From Colletotrichum lupini (taxonomy: Eukaryota; Ascomycota; Sordariomycetes; Glomerellales; Glomerellaceae): a stretch of 64,000 nucleotides of DNA. This document shows, in pieces, positions 1 through 10,145 of the stretch (within the stretch, counting starts at the first letter, position 1; the number at the start of each line of letters is the position of its first letter). A program made the translations under genes and the position numbers. Below the pieces are notes generated by a model that saw nothing but the letters and a program-made list of their open reading frames with translations, searched no databases and was not told the DNA's origin. Location: positions 496,001-560,000 of the forward strand of contig NC_064672.1 of NCBI RefSeq assembly GCF_023278565.1, in the 5' to 3' direction.

Positions 1-2123
1 CGCTACGTATTATTAATAACTTCGGGTCGTCTACCTCCTTTTTTATTAACTAATTAGTACCGAATTTTATATTAATAATAGTAACGAGTTATAAATTAAA
101 ATAGGCAGAATTATTAATTATTATACTTCTAGTATTATATTTTGCCCCGGTATATCCTTTTATAATAATAAATTTCTATTAATAATTATAGAGAGGAAAT
201 CTAAGTCGTTTACCCTTTTTCTAAATGTATTAAAGTAATTATACGCTCTATCGACCTATACTTAGTTCTATAATACGAATTCCTCCTCTATAATTATCGC
301 TATTAATATTTCGTATAGCTTTTATAATTATAATTATATTAATAATACCCCTCGCCCGTAGAGGAATTTATTAACTACTTTTGTAATTCCTAGGCTTATG
401 CTTACGAACTATTCGTCTAGTTAGTAACTAAAGTCGTTTACGATCTTATAAAATAGGGGTTACCCCTATAGCCCCTTTTTTTTATAAACTTTAATTAAAT
501 AAATTAATACTACGTTAATTTACTCGCCGTTAGGCTAATTTACGATTTTATATATTTACGTCCCCTAATAATCCGGGTTAATATTTACTTATTTATAAGG
601 GATTAGGATTCTATTTAGGATCGGGTTTTGTCCTCTTCTTCCTTACCCTAACTCGCTAAGGGTCGTACTCTAGCTTATACCCGTATTAGTAATTACTAGT
701 ATATTTAATTTTAATAAGGATATATTTAATCCGCGCGCTAGTTATAATAAATCCGTACTTTTACTACTTAATAAATTTATTAGGGTCTAGGAGATTCCCG
801 CTTCTTTTCGCTATTTCGCTACTACTCTTGTTTTTATTATTTTTAATAATTACTATTACCTTTTTAAATCGCTAGCTATCGTACTTACTAAGATCCTCTT
901 TTTTATTTAATAAAAAAGGGTAAGTTTTAGTAGTTCTTTTTAATAATAATAATAGTAGACGTTTATATTACTATAAAAAGATATAGTAATTAATCTCGAG
1001 ATTTTTACTAGTTACTAATTCCCGCTATTTTATATATTTCTAACCTCCTAAGCCTTATACTCTCTATAATCTCTAAATAGCTTTTTTAATTAATTTTTTA
1101 AAATTAATAATCTCGTACTAGGAGCTAATATAAAAAAAAAGCCCTTTAGTAGCCCTCTAAAGGATTCTTTTCTTTTCCCCTTAAATCCTCGTTTTTTAAC
1201 CTTTTCTTAGGCTAATAATAACTCTAATAAGAGGTTATAAGACTACTTTAGGGTAGCCGCTTTTTTCTTAGGTTAATCTCTAAGATCCGTAATACTCTTA
1301 GCTTAATATTATTAGGACCTCTAAATCCCCTCTTCCCTTATTAAACTATCCCTTATATTATATTCTTAAGTAATACCCGGGGGGTAGTTAAGGGAGCTAC
1401 GAGGAGGTTATTTAAATTGCGGGCTTAAGGTTATATTTATAAGATCTTTATAATAATAAACTTTTTTATATACTATAAATCCCTTAGCTTAATAACTCCT
1501 ATAGGGTTACTTTTATTATTAAATAAGAATATTTACGTTTAAAGATCCCTTTTTTTAATTACGTAGTACTTTTTTATACCGTACTTTTACTAATTTAACT
1601 AGTTAATTTCTAATTATAGGCCGGCTATAGAAAAGTCGTTTAGTAAAAAAGCTACTTAGGGCGATAATAAAAGGCTAGTTACTTAAGTAGTTTTATTAAT
1701 TAATGTAGTTTAATATAATAAACGTCGACCTTTTATAAGTAATAAAAGGCTACGATTACTTAATTCCGTGCGGTATTTAAAAATTGCCTCCTTTTTTATC
1801 TATTTTTATAAAATTAATTAGTATAAATCTCTTATCCCGTGCGGTATTAAGAAGTTGTTTTTTTTACATAACAAAATACTTTACTAATTTATAATAATAG
1901 AATTTAACTATTAATTAGTATTAGTATCCTTATTATAGGGTAGTTAGTTCGAACCGTAGTTAACGAAGAGATTAATTAAATTATATGAATATCTACGTCG
2001 TAGGAATAAAAAGGAGGTTCTAACCGTAGGTTGGGCTGGCTACGATAATCGTAAATAGGGCCCCTAATTGGCCCCTGCGCAGTCGGCTGTATGCCGCGGT
2101 CGAATTGGACTTCCAATCCGACA
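1..2123 (-). mobile_element. Ty1/copia LTR retrotransposon, 5' part, RIP-degraded
   Basis: This is the 5' end of a copia element read on the minus strand: a 205-bp LTR at 1919-2123 and about 1.9 kb of internal (gag-side) sequence that runs off the left edge. Its reverse complement matches the start of the two full copies at 16691 and 43509, which is how it was identified. The internal part is almost pure A/T with stops in every frame. The outer ~85 bp of the LTR keep their GC and begin TGTCGG, showing the unmutated LTR terminus that reads TATCGG in the other copies. It is inserted inside an SDR gene at 2124. If it is full length, about 5.3 kb of it lies outside the window. Confidence 0.9.
1919..2123 (-). 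repeat. 5' LTR of the left-edge copia element
   Basis: This 205-bp LTR runs leftwards from 2123 (TGTCGG start) to 1919 (end ...ACTAATA). It aligns without gaps to the eye with the 205-bp LTRs of the copy at 16691. The part nearest the SDR gene (about 2040-2123) is nearly free of RIP changes and the inner part is heavily changed. Confidence 0.88.
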
Positions 2124-2320
2124 GCCACCTTGTCGAACTCGGCCTGGTCGGCAAGGAGGTCCAATTTCAGTACAGCCGCGCCGGCTTCACGAAAGTGGGC
2201 TATCTTCGAGGTGTCGCGAGCTGTAGCAATGACTTTATCTCCTTTAGCAAGGAGTGCCTTGACAAACTCGGCGCCAAAGCCTGAGGTGCTTCCCGTAATG
2301 AGCCAAACAAGAGGAGCCAT
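2124..2320 (-). pseudogene. Short-chain dehydrogenase/reductase, N-terminal fragment cut by a copia insertion
   Basis: From ATG at 2318-2320 the minus strand encodes about 65 residues of an SDR. They include the beta1-turn-alpha1 dinucleotide-binding motif TGSTSGFG near residue 9 and a downstream LDLL, typical of the Rossmann start of classical SDRs. At 2123/2124 the coding sequence stops abruptly at the TGT terminus of a copia LTR. The Ser-Tyr-Lys catalytic part is therefore not here; it should lie beyond the far end of the element, outside the window. The first five bases after the LTR (GCCAC) should be one half of the target duplication. The gene is divergent from the hydrolase at 2986, and the two probably shared a promoter region. 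The reading frame continues into the LTR only by chance. The substrate cannot be told. Confidence 0.88.
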
Positions 2321-2985
2321 GATGAATCGGTTATTATGAATGAATATTGTGCTTTTGGGTCTGAGTATGATTTTGAAGACGGAGTTCAACGAAGTGAATG
2401 GCAGTTGCAGAAGATTATAAGATAATCTGAATCCAAGAAATTTGAAATCAAGGGGCGTGCGGCTTTTGTCCCAGCAAGGCAAACTTCGTTCAGTCAGTGG
2501 ACTTTAGACGATTTTACGGACATATCGGAAGTAAGGTGAATCATAGATATAAAGGCATAACCTTACAGCGACATGATTCCAGTAAAATGCCGATGTAAGG
2601 CCTTATGTCGTCATGTCATGTGGAGTCCGAAGTCCTGACAAATCTCTCGACCGGACGCCATGCCCCCTTTCTAAAGTTATAGGCCTGGCGAAAGTCAATT
2701 GTCTAATCCATGGTCAAAGCCAAGAGGTGGACTGGATGCTTGGCAACAAACTCATCCAGGGTGACGATAAGACAGGCGACGGATGCTGTCATTTTGGCGG
2801 CAACAGAGTAATATCTGAGCCACCTGGACTGCGTGGGTATCGGGCTTGGCCAATCTGTGAGAAAAAGTACTTAAGACTGACAACCAGCTGACCCTCAATG
2901 TTACTTTTGAACACTCAAGAAATAACAGTTCTCACAGATCCTATTCATTACTCAAATCATCTACTGCACGTACGCAACCTCAATC
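2321..2985. promoter_or_regulatory. Divergent intergenic region between the broken SDR and the hydrolase
   Basis: These 665 bp of normal GC content lie between two divergent start codons, so they probably hold both promoters. Short open frames here (for example 2613-2891) look random and match nothing I recognise. No clear TATA box decides a start. Confidence 0.4.
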
Positions 2986-3897
2986 ATGTCTCTGATCAGC
3001 ATCGCCAAAGGCAGCCTCCACTTAGCTGGCCTGCTCCACCGCCCGGAAAACGCTTCATCTTTGGCTCCAGGCCTCGTCGTTGTTCACCCTGGCGGCGGAG
3101 TCAAAGAGCAGACTGCCAACCTTTATGCTCAGCGCATGTCTCAACAGGGATTCGTCTCCGTTGCCTTTGACGCACTCTACCAAGGACAATCCGAGGGAAG
3201 CCCGCACTACCTAGAAGACCCAGGCTCTAGGGTCTCGGATGTATCCTCTGTTGTGGACTACCTACAGACCTTAGACTACGTTGATCCTGACGCGATCACG
3301 GTTCTCGGGATCTGCGCTGGCGGCGGGTACGGAATCGCCGCGGCAGCCACTGACCACCGAATCAAGGCGGTAGCCGCAATCAGCCTGGTCAACATTGGCG
3401 ACACGAATCGCCAGGGCTGGCTGAACACCCTGAACACTTCGGATGCTTACGCTACAGTCGAGTACACGGCGGAAGTCATTCAAGACATCGCCGGGGGTGG
3501 CAACATCACCTACCTCCAATACGTTCCCGACCCTCCCCAAGCCGACACACCCCCTGACCTGGTCGACGCATGGGACTATTACCGCACACCTTGCGGCTTT
3601 TACAACACGTCCGAGAACCGTATGCACCCCGCTTCTGTCCCTCTTATTTATCGTTTCGACTCTTGGCACCTCACAGACCAGTTTCTTTCTCAACCAACGA
3701 TCTTGATTGCCGGGGAGGACGCCGATAGCCGTTGGGGCACTGATGACATCTACGAGAAGATCAAGGATTCCAATCCGAACGCAGTGAAGATTTTGGTACC
3801 TGGTGGACGCCACATGGATTTCTATGACCAGGAGCTGTACGTTGCGCCCTCGGTAGCTAATGTGACGGACTTTTTCAAAACACACCTCAATCTTTGA
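2986..3897 (+). CDS. Alpha/beta hydrolase with a cysteine nucleophile (dienelactone hydrolase/YcjY-like)
   Basis: A single-exon gene of 303 residues starting at ATG 2986. It has the alpha/beta-hydrolase order: an oxyanion-side HPGGG loop near residue 34, a nucleophile elbow GICAGGG with Cys110 where most family members have Ser, an acidic-residue region IAGEDADSRW, and the catalytic His in GGRHMDFYD near the C-terminus. No signal peptide is visible, so it is likely cytosolic. Cys-nucleophile members include dienelactone hydrolases and thiohydrolase-like enzymes of fungal secondary-metabolite loci; the exact substrate is unknown. It is divergent from the SDR fragment, and a regulator gene lies just downstream on the other strand, which suggests a small catabolic or tailoring locus. 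The long antisense frame at 3271-3912 is a shadow. The gene looks intact. Confidence 0.88.
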   Translation: MSLISIAKGSLHLAGLLHRPENASSLAPGLVVVHPGGGVKEQTANLYAQRMSQQGFVSVAFDALYQGQSEGSPHYLEDPGSRVSDVSSVVDYLQTLDYVDPDAITVLGICAGGGYGIAAAATDHRIKAVAAISLVNIGDTNRQGWLNTLNTSDAYATVEYTAEVIQDIAGGGNITYLQYVPDPPQADTPPDLVDAWDYYRTPCGFYNTSENRMHPASVPLIYRFDSWHLTDQFLSQPTILIAGEDADSRWGTDDIYEKIKDSNPNAVKILVPGGRHMDFYDQELYVAPSVANVTDFFKTHLNL

Positions 3898-4203
3898 GGA
3901 AGGGGCAAACATGGCTCAAGAGACACGGCAAGATTTGACCAATCGAGAAGTTTCACAATGTGGCAAGCTAGGGGTACATTTACTTCAATAGTCGTATCTC
4001 CTCGACCTTCAGGCTTCAGCCTGGAGACTTCTGAATCACAAAGGCTCCTCAATCCAATTTTCGAACTGAATCGTAAAAGTAAACAAGACCGCACGTGACC
4101 CTTTTAGACGCACCAAAGATCAGAAACGGGAAGGATTCCCATCTTATGGGGCATATGATGAATTTCCACAACGATTGTAGCGCACTAATAGCCTAGACCA
4201 CAA
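3898..4203. other. Convergent intergenic spacer
   Basis: About 300 bp lie between the 3' ends of the hydrolase (plus) and the regulator (minus). Both terminators should be here. I see no gene or repeat. Confidence 0.5.
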
Positions 4204-5387
4204 TCAAACCCGTCTTAGTGAGATGGCTGCCTCACTATTCTTCCTGGTAATATATCGCCTGAAAACTTCCGTTCCCCCGCTATCATGAAGACTTTCTATC
4301 CACATTACTTGACGCAGACTGGCTTTCGCCTCAAGCCACAAGGTACCAAGACTGGTCTGTATTAGAGGGTAGAGAATTTCTGACAACCACTCTTGATCTC
4401 GATTTTGGAATAATGAGATGGCGCCTACCATCAAGGCCCAGGCGAACAAGAAGGTTTCTTCGGCTGTGGTGGGTGAAAAGGCCAGACAAGCCTCTTGGAA
4501 CTGAACGGCCAGAAGAGGATATTCAGTTTTCAGGCCGGGAAAGCTCCAGAAAACAGTAGTCAAGTAGGCATGAAGTGAAAGTCTGAGAACTTCCACCAAA
4601 GAATCTCTAGCATCGTCATAAAAGTCAAGGACGAGAAGATGTGACTGAATAGATGTTAAGAACTTCTCCAAAGTCATGTCCGCCAGTTTTTCCCCTGTCT
4701 TGTGACTTGTGTTGATCATCTGTGTAAGAATCTGGACATTCTTCACGCAGATGTACAGCTGTCGGTCAAGGCCATAAATCAGGTCGCGCGAGCGGGAAAA
4801 GCAACTCTGATCGATTGACCAGTGCTCGAAATGACGGACCTGACTGGATAAATCACAAGCAGAAGACGAAATGCCTTGGCAGTATACTGGCTTACAGCCG
4901 GTACACATGCTGTAAATTAAATCCGCTCTTCATTCGGGATTGTTAGTACCTATACTTCGCTGCCGTGTCAAGGAGAAGGAAGGCAAGATGGAGCGCTGAA
5001 TGCTTACCGGCGGATCTTTTCCTGGAGAAGAGGCTTTCCTTCGTACGACTTCAGGCCCCCACGAAGATCGAAGATTTTTTTCAGCCCCATCATATGCATG
5101 TGGGCGCTCTCCATATCTCCAAAGCACTCCGTGATAAAGAGCATGAACATGACCACCGTCGTTGTGGAGTCAGTCAAGGCAGTCTGTGGATCGCTGAGCT
5201 GTTTATTGAGTTCGCTGACAGTTCGATATGAGTGGTATTTTGTTCTTTCGCTCTTCCGCCCTGCCAGATCATCGAAGAAGAACGAGGTGGTGTACAGGAT
5301 GGCGTGGAGATAGGCTAGATCGAGCTGGGTCCAATGGAACCAATAAATGTCGGTGGGATCGGAAGCAGAGTACTTGGCGATTGGGTA

Positions 5388-7274
5388 AGTCGACCCACCC
5401 CCTTTTGGCCACCCCCCCCTTTTGGCCACCCCATTTCTCTATCCCAGCCACCGCATTAAAACCCTACCCACGATTTTCAAACTACTATAATAATTACAAA
5501 AATCGTCTAAATATAATTCTTTTTTATATACTTATTTATTAATATATAATAATCTTGTATATTAAAAATAAAGTTATTCGGGCTCTTAAGGCTATTAAAA
5601 GAGGTCTCTTAGTTAATCGGGCCTTAATTAAGTTTAGAGTTCTAAAGTTAACTCTTTATAATTATAAAAGAGGCTACTAAATAAGGGTAATAATATTTAT
5701 AAACCTCTAGAGGCTTTTTTTATAATAAAAAAACTAGCTAACTTAATAAGTTCGTATTTAGTATAATTTAAGTATTATATTAATTTATAAATAATTTATA
5801 AAATTCGCTAAGTAAGTTTTAAAATCCTAAGGGAATATAAATCTTCTTAAGAAGAGATAGATAGACGCTTTTTTAAAAAGGAACTTATTAATTAAGGTCT
5901 AGAGAAGTCATACTATCGATTCGAGGCGTTTAAATAGGGCTATTACTAATATAATTAAGTTATAGTTTAAATTACTTAATATACTAAAGATTAGCGATAT
6001 TAAATAGGCTAATAAATATAATATAAATAAGATTAGTATTTTAGAGGGTAAGGGATTTAATAGCTTAGTTTTAGATAAAGTAGAGACTATAATAATATAA
6101 AAAAAAGAGCTTAGTTCGCATACTTAGGTATTTATAATCGAGTATATCTTTATTAATAGTCGAGCTATTAAATTACTAATTATATATAAAGGAAAGTCGG
6201 TATAATAGTAGTAGTTTTTATTTAAACTTAACTCTTATATTAGTTAGGAGTTTATAATAATAGATAATAGCTAGACAACTAATAAGACTACCCTTAAGTA
6301 GTTAAAAATAGTATTCTTATTATAAACTAAGACCCCCCCCCTTAGGGGGCTTAGTATATTTAATAAGCTTTAATTATTAGTTCTAAATAGCTATAAAAGT
6401 TATATAATAATAAAATTTATATTAGAATATTATTAAAATAACGTTTACTTACTATTCTTATTACTATATACTTTTTATATCTTTTAGCTATTAGATATAG
6501 CTATTTTTAAACTTATTAAGTTTAAGTATAAAAAGGAGCTTAGTAAGGAGGATATAGTAAATAATTTTATTATTGTTAGAAAGCGGTACTTCTTAAGCTA
6601 TTATTAAAAAGCTCGTTTAGTTAGCTTAACGTCGTTAAATATACGAAGTAAGTAGAAAGTAACTAGACTATATCCCCCTAATATAGCTAGACTACTTATT
6701 AATTTAATAGTCCTACTTAACTTAGTTATACTAATTAAAAAGACCGTAAATACTAAGTAAGTAATTAATAATATTAAAAAAGCTATTAACTAGGTATTAG
6801 CGGCGTTTATTATTGACTAGTTAATACTTAAGAAGGCTAGCGAGCTCTATAATTAGTTAAAGTTATTTATAGAGCTTAGTCTAGATTATAATACTTAACG
6901 ACTACTATTTAAAAAAGTAAAAAAAGTATTTAGCGAGTAGGCCTATTATTTAGTAATATCTTAGTACTATATTCGAGTTTTAAAAGCTAAAGTTAACTAA
7001 TTAAAGCTACAAAAAAAGAAGAATATATTAATAAACTTAAATACTAAGTTTATAAATATTTAAGATATATAAAGAGCTTAAGAGGACTTTAGCGACCGTT
7101 TAGTTAGTCCTAGTTAATTTATAGGGGTCGAATTACTTAAGGAGAATAATAATTATATTATTATAATAATAGAAGATAGTTAATTAATTAAGTATAGTTA
7201 ATAGCGATATTTTAATACTATGTTTTAATAGGGTGGCTAAAAGGGGGGGGTGGCTAAAAGGGGGTGGGTCGACT
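5388..7274 (+). mobile_element. Fot1/pogo-like DNA transposon, copy 1, RIP-degraded
   Basis: This 1887-bp element is flanked by TA duplications (5386-5387, 7275-7276). It has ~45-bp terminal inverted repeats starting AGTCGACCCACCCCC, each holding two tandem TTTTGGCCACC units separated by a run of 8 C (or G). The degenerate interior still resembles a pogo/Fot1 transposase on the plus strand: an N-terminal helix-turn-helix (ALKAIKRGLL near 5580), a DDE-region stretch with IYKGKSV near 6185, and a VYLLFL/LLDIAIF stretch near 6445-6515. Many in-frame stops from TAA/TAG fit RIP. The left ~100 bp (5388-5485) keep their GC. It splits the transcription-factor gene. Confidence 0.92.
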
Positions 7275-7280
7275 TATATA

Positions 7281-7319
7281 TTAGTCTTTAAATAGGTGAA
7301 ATCTGAGGATTCCGTTAGT
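7281..7319. repeat. 34-bp insertion with a 5-bp direct repeat inside the regulator gene
   Basis: The 5-mer TTAGT (ACTAA on the coding strand) occurs at 7281-7285 and again at 7315-7319, exactly 34 bp apart. Removing one repeat unit plus the intervening bases puts the N-terminal frame (ending ...AMCTN) in phase with the regulatory domain (IYPIAKYS). With the 34 bp present, the N-terminal frame meets a stop at about 7281-7283. It could be a small insertion or excision footprint; a very short intron is excluded because there is no GT...AG. Confidence 0.55.
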
Positions 7320-7751
7320 GCACATAGCGCCGAGAAGAGTTGCATCAGACTCACAAGTACAAAGGAGGTTACGAGCACTAACGTCGATTTCTTCGGGGAA
7401 ACTAACGAAAGCAAAGATGCTAGCTGGGGGAGGAGATGGGAGAGGTCGTCGTATGCCGGTAACGTCGCCATCGTTGTGCAGCTCGTATCCGGCTTCATCT
7501 TCCTGGAGGCCGCCATCACGGCCATTCGTTGTGGATGGAAGCCCCATGATGACTGGGGATATCTGCCGCATTTGCAATCTTGGTTCCGTCCGCTTCCGAG
7601 TATTCTTGCACCTCATGACATGGCTCCTTATGAGCTTTCGGTCTCTGTCTGTCGGCAAATCGTTTGCCGTGGTGACGACAAAAGCGAGTCCCTTTGCTAC
7701 TTGTTCCCATGTCAGCCACCCAGCTCGCATGTTCATGACGCATGTAATCAT

Positions 7752-8367
7752 TCAATGCTCGCGTGCAAGAATTTACCGGTTTGTGTAGTTTTTCCCGTAC
7801 TAGGCATGACTCTCTGAGTATAGGGACGGCACGGACTTTTGGTCGATGTCTTCATTGGGAAAACAATTGGAAATCAGAAGGTGTTGACGGGAAGTCCAAC
7901 CTAAATCCGTCAGAACTATGCGGACATTAAGAGCTTCCGCTCGAAGCACTGACCCGCTTGCCAAGACTTGATTGTTTCCCTAATTCGATCTAGCGCGATC
8001 TGTCTCATGGTTTGAACTTAGTCTCAGTTCCATCCACTTACCCGGCGTCCTCACCACGCCTCACCGAGCACATAGTCGGTTTCGGTCTGACACAAATCTC
8101 CTTTGAGCAACCCGAGCAAAGTAAACGATGACAAAGAAAAAGAGGGAGGGTTTAATCTCGTCATCCAGGCTGTCCGTGGAAAAGAGAAACGCAAATCCGG
8201 AGATTGAGCCAAGGCAGTCAATCTACTTGGCTTTGCAAGGAAACGATGAGACTTCATTCCATCAATATCACGATTGATGTCGCTGGAGTGAGTATAAGAA
8301 CATAATTATTTCCATTGTAGATTTCACTTCTCTGCCGAATCAAATTGATAACAAATATTATATCAGG
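7752..8367. other. Intergenic, upstream of the secreted protein gene
   Basis: No gene is recognised. A TATA-like TATAAG at 8293-8298 lies about 70 bp before the ATG at 8368 and could be its promoter element. Confidence 0.4.
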
Positions 8368-9110
8368 ATGCGGTTTCACACCATTTACAGCATTGGCATT
8401 GTGCTGCAGGCGGCCCACGCAATTGACATGAGAGACTACGCGCCGTCATGTGGCGTAGAGCCAGAATTCCAGCTTTGGTACAAAGAGTAAGCCAGACCAA
8501 GTGCTTCTTCGATCCATACGTGCCGATGAGTCGTTGATTCCACTTTAGACTTCTCGGCGCTTTTGAGGACCCTTTCGCAACTGATCGCGCCACCGACTTC
8601 TTCGCGCCCGGCGGTGCTTTGATCATCCTCGGAACAAGGAACATTGGCAACAGAGAGATTCTGGGGGCCAGAGGAGCGATGTTGCCCACGGATGGCTCAG
8701 TGCAATGGAACGTAGGTTGCTCGGGATTTTCATCTTACAGACAGTGGAATGGAAAGTCGGCTGATATGCTACACATAGCACTTCCCAAATCGAACCTTCG
8801 TATCTTCGGAAACGCCAGCGGATAAGACATTTGAGGTTGCCGGGGTTCTGGAGATAAGCCGCCCGATCGACTCAAGCTGCGCAACTACTTAGTAAGTCCT
8901 GAGTACTCTCTCCGGTCGCATTCAATTATTTATACAGACTACTGACAAACTCAACATATGTGTAGCTTTCAAACACACTTCACCCTTGCGAAGAACCCGG
9001 ACACCGGGAAGGCAAATCTCACTCCGCAGGGTGGCAGTCTTATCATCTACGACGGATATTCTATCAACGCTACAAGCGACCCCTGTATTAAAGGGACCAG
9101 AAGTCATTGA
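8368..9110 (+). CDS. Small secreted protein, NTF2/SnoaL-like fold (four exons)
   Basis: Four exons join with consistent phases: 8368-8486, 8549-8711, 8779-8891 and 8966-9110. The introns (62, 67 and 74 bp) are all GT...AG. The product is 179 residues. Residues 1-18 form a signal peptide (hydrophobic IYSIGIVLQAAHA). The mature part has DPFATDRATDFFAPGG, LPTDGSVQWNHFPN, TFEVAGVLEIS, TTYFQTHFTLAKNPDTGKAN and GGSLIIYDGYS. I read this as a fungal secreted NTF2-like family, of which I know no assigned reaction. Cysteines near residues 32, 126 and 172 could form disulfides. The fragments are too short to show as one open frame, so simple ORF calling would miss the gene. No lesions are visible. Confidence 0.82.
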
Positions 9111-10145
9111 GCGCGGTTGTTATTCAAGGGATATTGGATTCTGCCTTTAGAGACGAAAGATATCTGCTTATTAGCTTGCTTCGTTTGCCGCTCAGTGAGA
9201 CTGTGCTGTGGGTATACTTAGGTCTTGGAAGTAAAGTTAAAGGATCTGTTACTACTCTGTGTCTTGCACAATCATTCTAAGAAGTAACAAACCTGAACGT
9301 CATAGGTTTGGTCCCCTTCGGTATTTAGTATGGGTACTTAGGCAATTAAGGTAGTTCGTACTGAGTTCTTTCATAGTCCCAGCTGAGGCCAGAATTTTTC
9401 CCTACTCATAGCTGCTATGCTGACTTGACCACCAAATATTGGCGAAGCCGGGTGAAAAAACCATGCATCCCTTCTCCAAGGAGCTTGGGATCTGTGTGAG
9501 GTCGCCGACAAAATGCTGAAGGACATCGGCAGGCCTAACCCCGGCTACCTTACTTACATCTATCTTCGATGCTGAAACTTTCGAAACCCTACCGTCTACG
9601 TGCAAATTGCTAGTTTCGAGGTGGTTAGAATGAATGAATAGCATGAATTGAGCTTTACGTTTGTATAGTATACAGAGAGATTGAAAGGTGTCACCAAGCT
9701 GTTGTAGGCAGATATCTGGAGACAGAAGAATTGGAGAAATGAAAACACCGCAAATAATTCTGGGGCATAAGAGGTCTGGGAAAAATAATTCTGGCTAGTG
9801 GAGCTAGTCCCGGGCTTTTGTAAAACTGCGAAGAAGCCTGCGACAACAGCGTATCCCACCGGGAGGTGACTGCGATGGAGCTCCGCTACGACTCGTAATG
9901 CCAACCTACAAACACTCTTGCGTCTCAAAAGAGCCCATAGAAATGCCGTTCATAGTGGTCGGTATATGCATGGGTCGTCCGCGGGGTCGGGATGTAACGC
10001 AAGTCCGTCGAGACCATGCAACTGTATTGTCACGGCATAGACTTGATCATTTGTGAGGTATAAAGCTCAAGGTTTGAGACCTTGCCCTAATCAAATATCT
10101 CCGTGTCATTCTACCCCCATCTTGAAATAAGTATCCATCGACAAA
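9111..10145. other. Intergenic, upstream of the FAD monooxygenase
   Basis: No gene is recognised; the open frames at 9402-9644 and 9596-9928 (minus) lack family-like sequence. A TATA-like TATAAAG at 10059-10065 lies 81 bp before the ATG at 10146. Confidence 0.45.

Larger units (their letters stand above)
4204..7751 (-). pseudogene. Fungal-specific transcription factor (Fungal_trans_2-like), interrupted by a Fot1-like transposon
   Basis: The N-terminal part lies right of the transposon (about 7751-7277) and holds the basic, Arg-rich start typical of this family (FVVTTANDLP, then RSHVMR near 7640). The regulatory domain lies left of it: exon 5387-5008 with ALTDSTTTVVMFM and HMMGLKKIFDLRGG, an intron at 5007-4910 (GTAAGC...TTACAG, branch TACTAAC, phase correct), and the last exon 4909-4204. 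The transposon at 5388-7274 entered at a TA in an exon; removing it and one TA joins ...TNI to YPIAKYS in frame. Upstream of it the frame shifts at a 34-bp insertion bounded by a repeated 5-mer (7281-7319). I see no Zn2Cys6 cluster. The start is uncertain; in-frame ATGs occur near 7733-7739. It may once have regulated the neighbouring hydrolase and SDR genes (inference). Confidence 0.85.

Noticed and set aside
1976..2482. A 168-codon minus-strand frame covering the SDR fragment
   Set aside because: Its start lies upstream of the real ATG at 2320 and its end is LTR sequence; only 2124-2320 is SDR coding.
3271..3912. A 213-codon antisense frame over the hydrolase
   Set aside because: The sense frame carries a complete hydrolase with ordered motifs; the antisense shows none.
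5388..5450. A short array-like repeat of TTTTGGCCACC
   Set aside because: It is not CRISPR or a satellite; it is the paired unit within the inverted terminus of the Fot1-like element.
7286..7319. A very short intron in the regulator gene
   Set aside because: The 34-bp segment lacks GT...AG borders and is shorter than any intron seen here; a direct-repeat insertion fits better.
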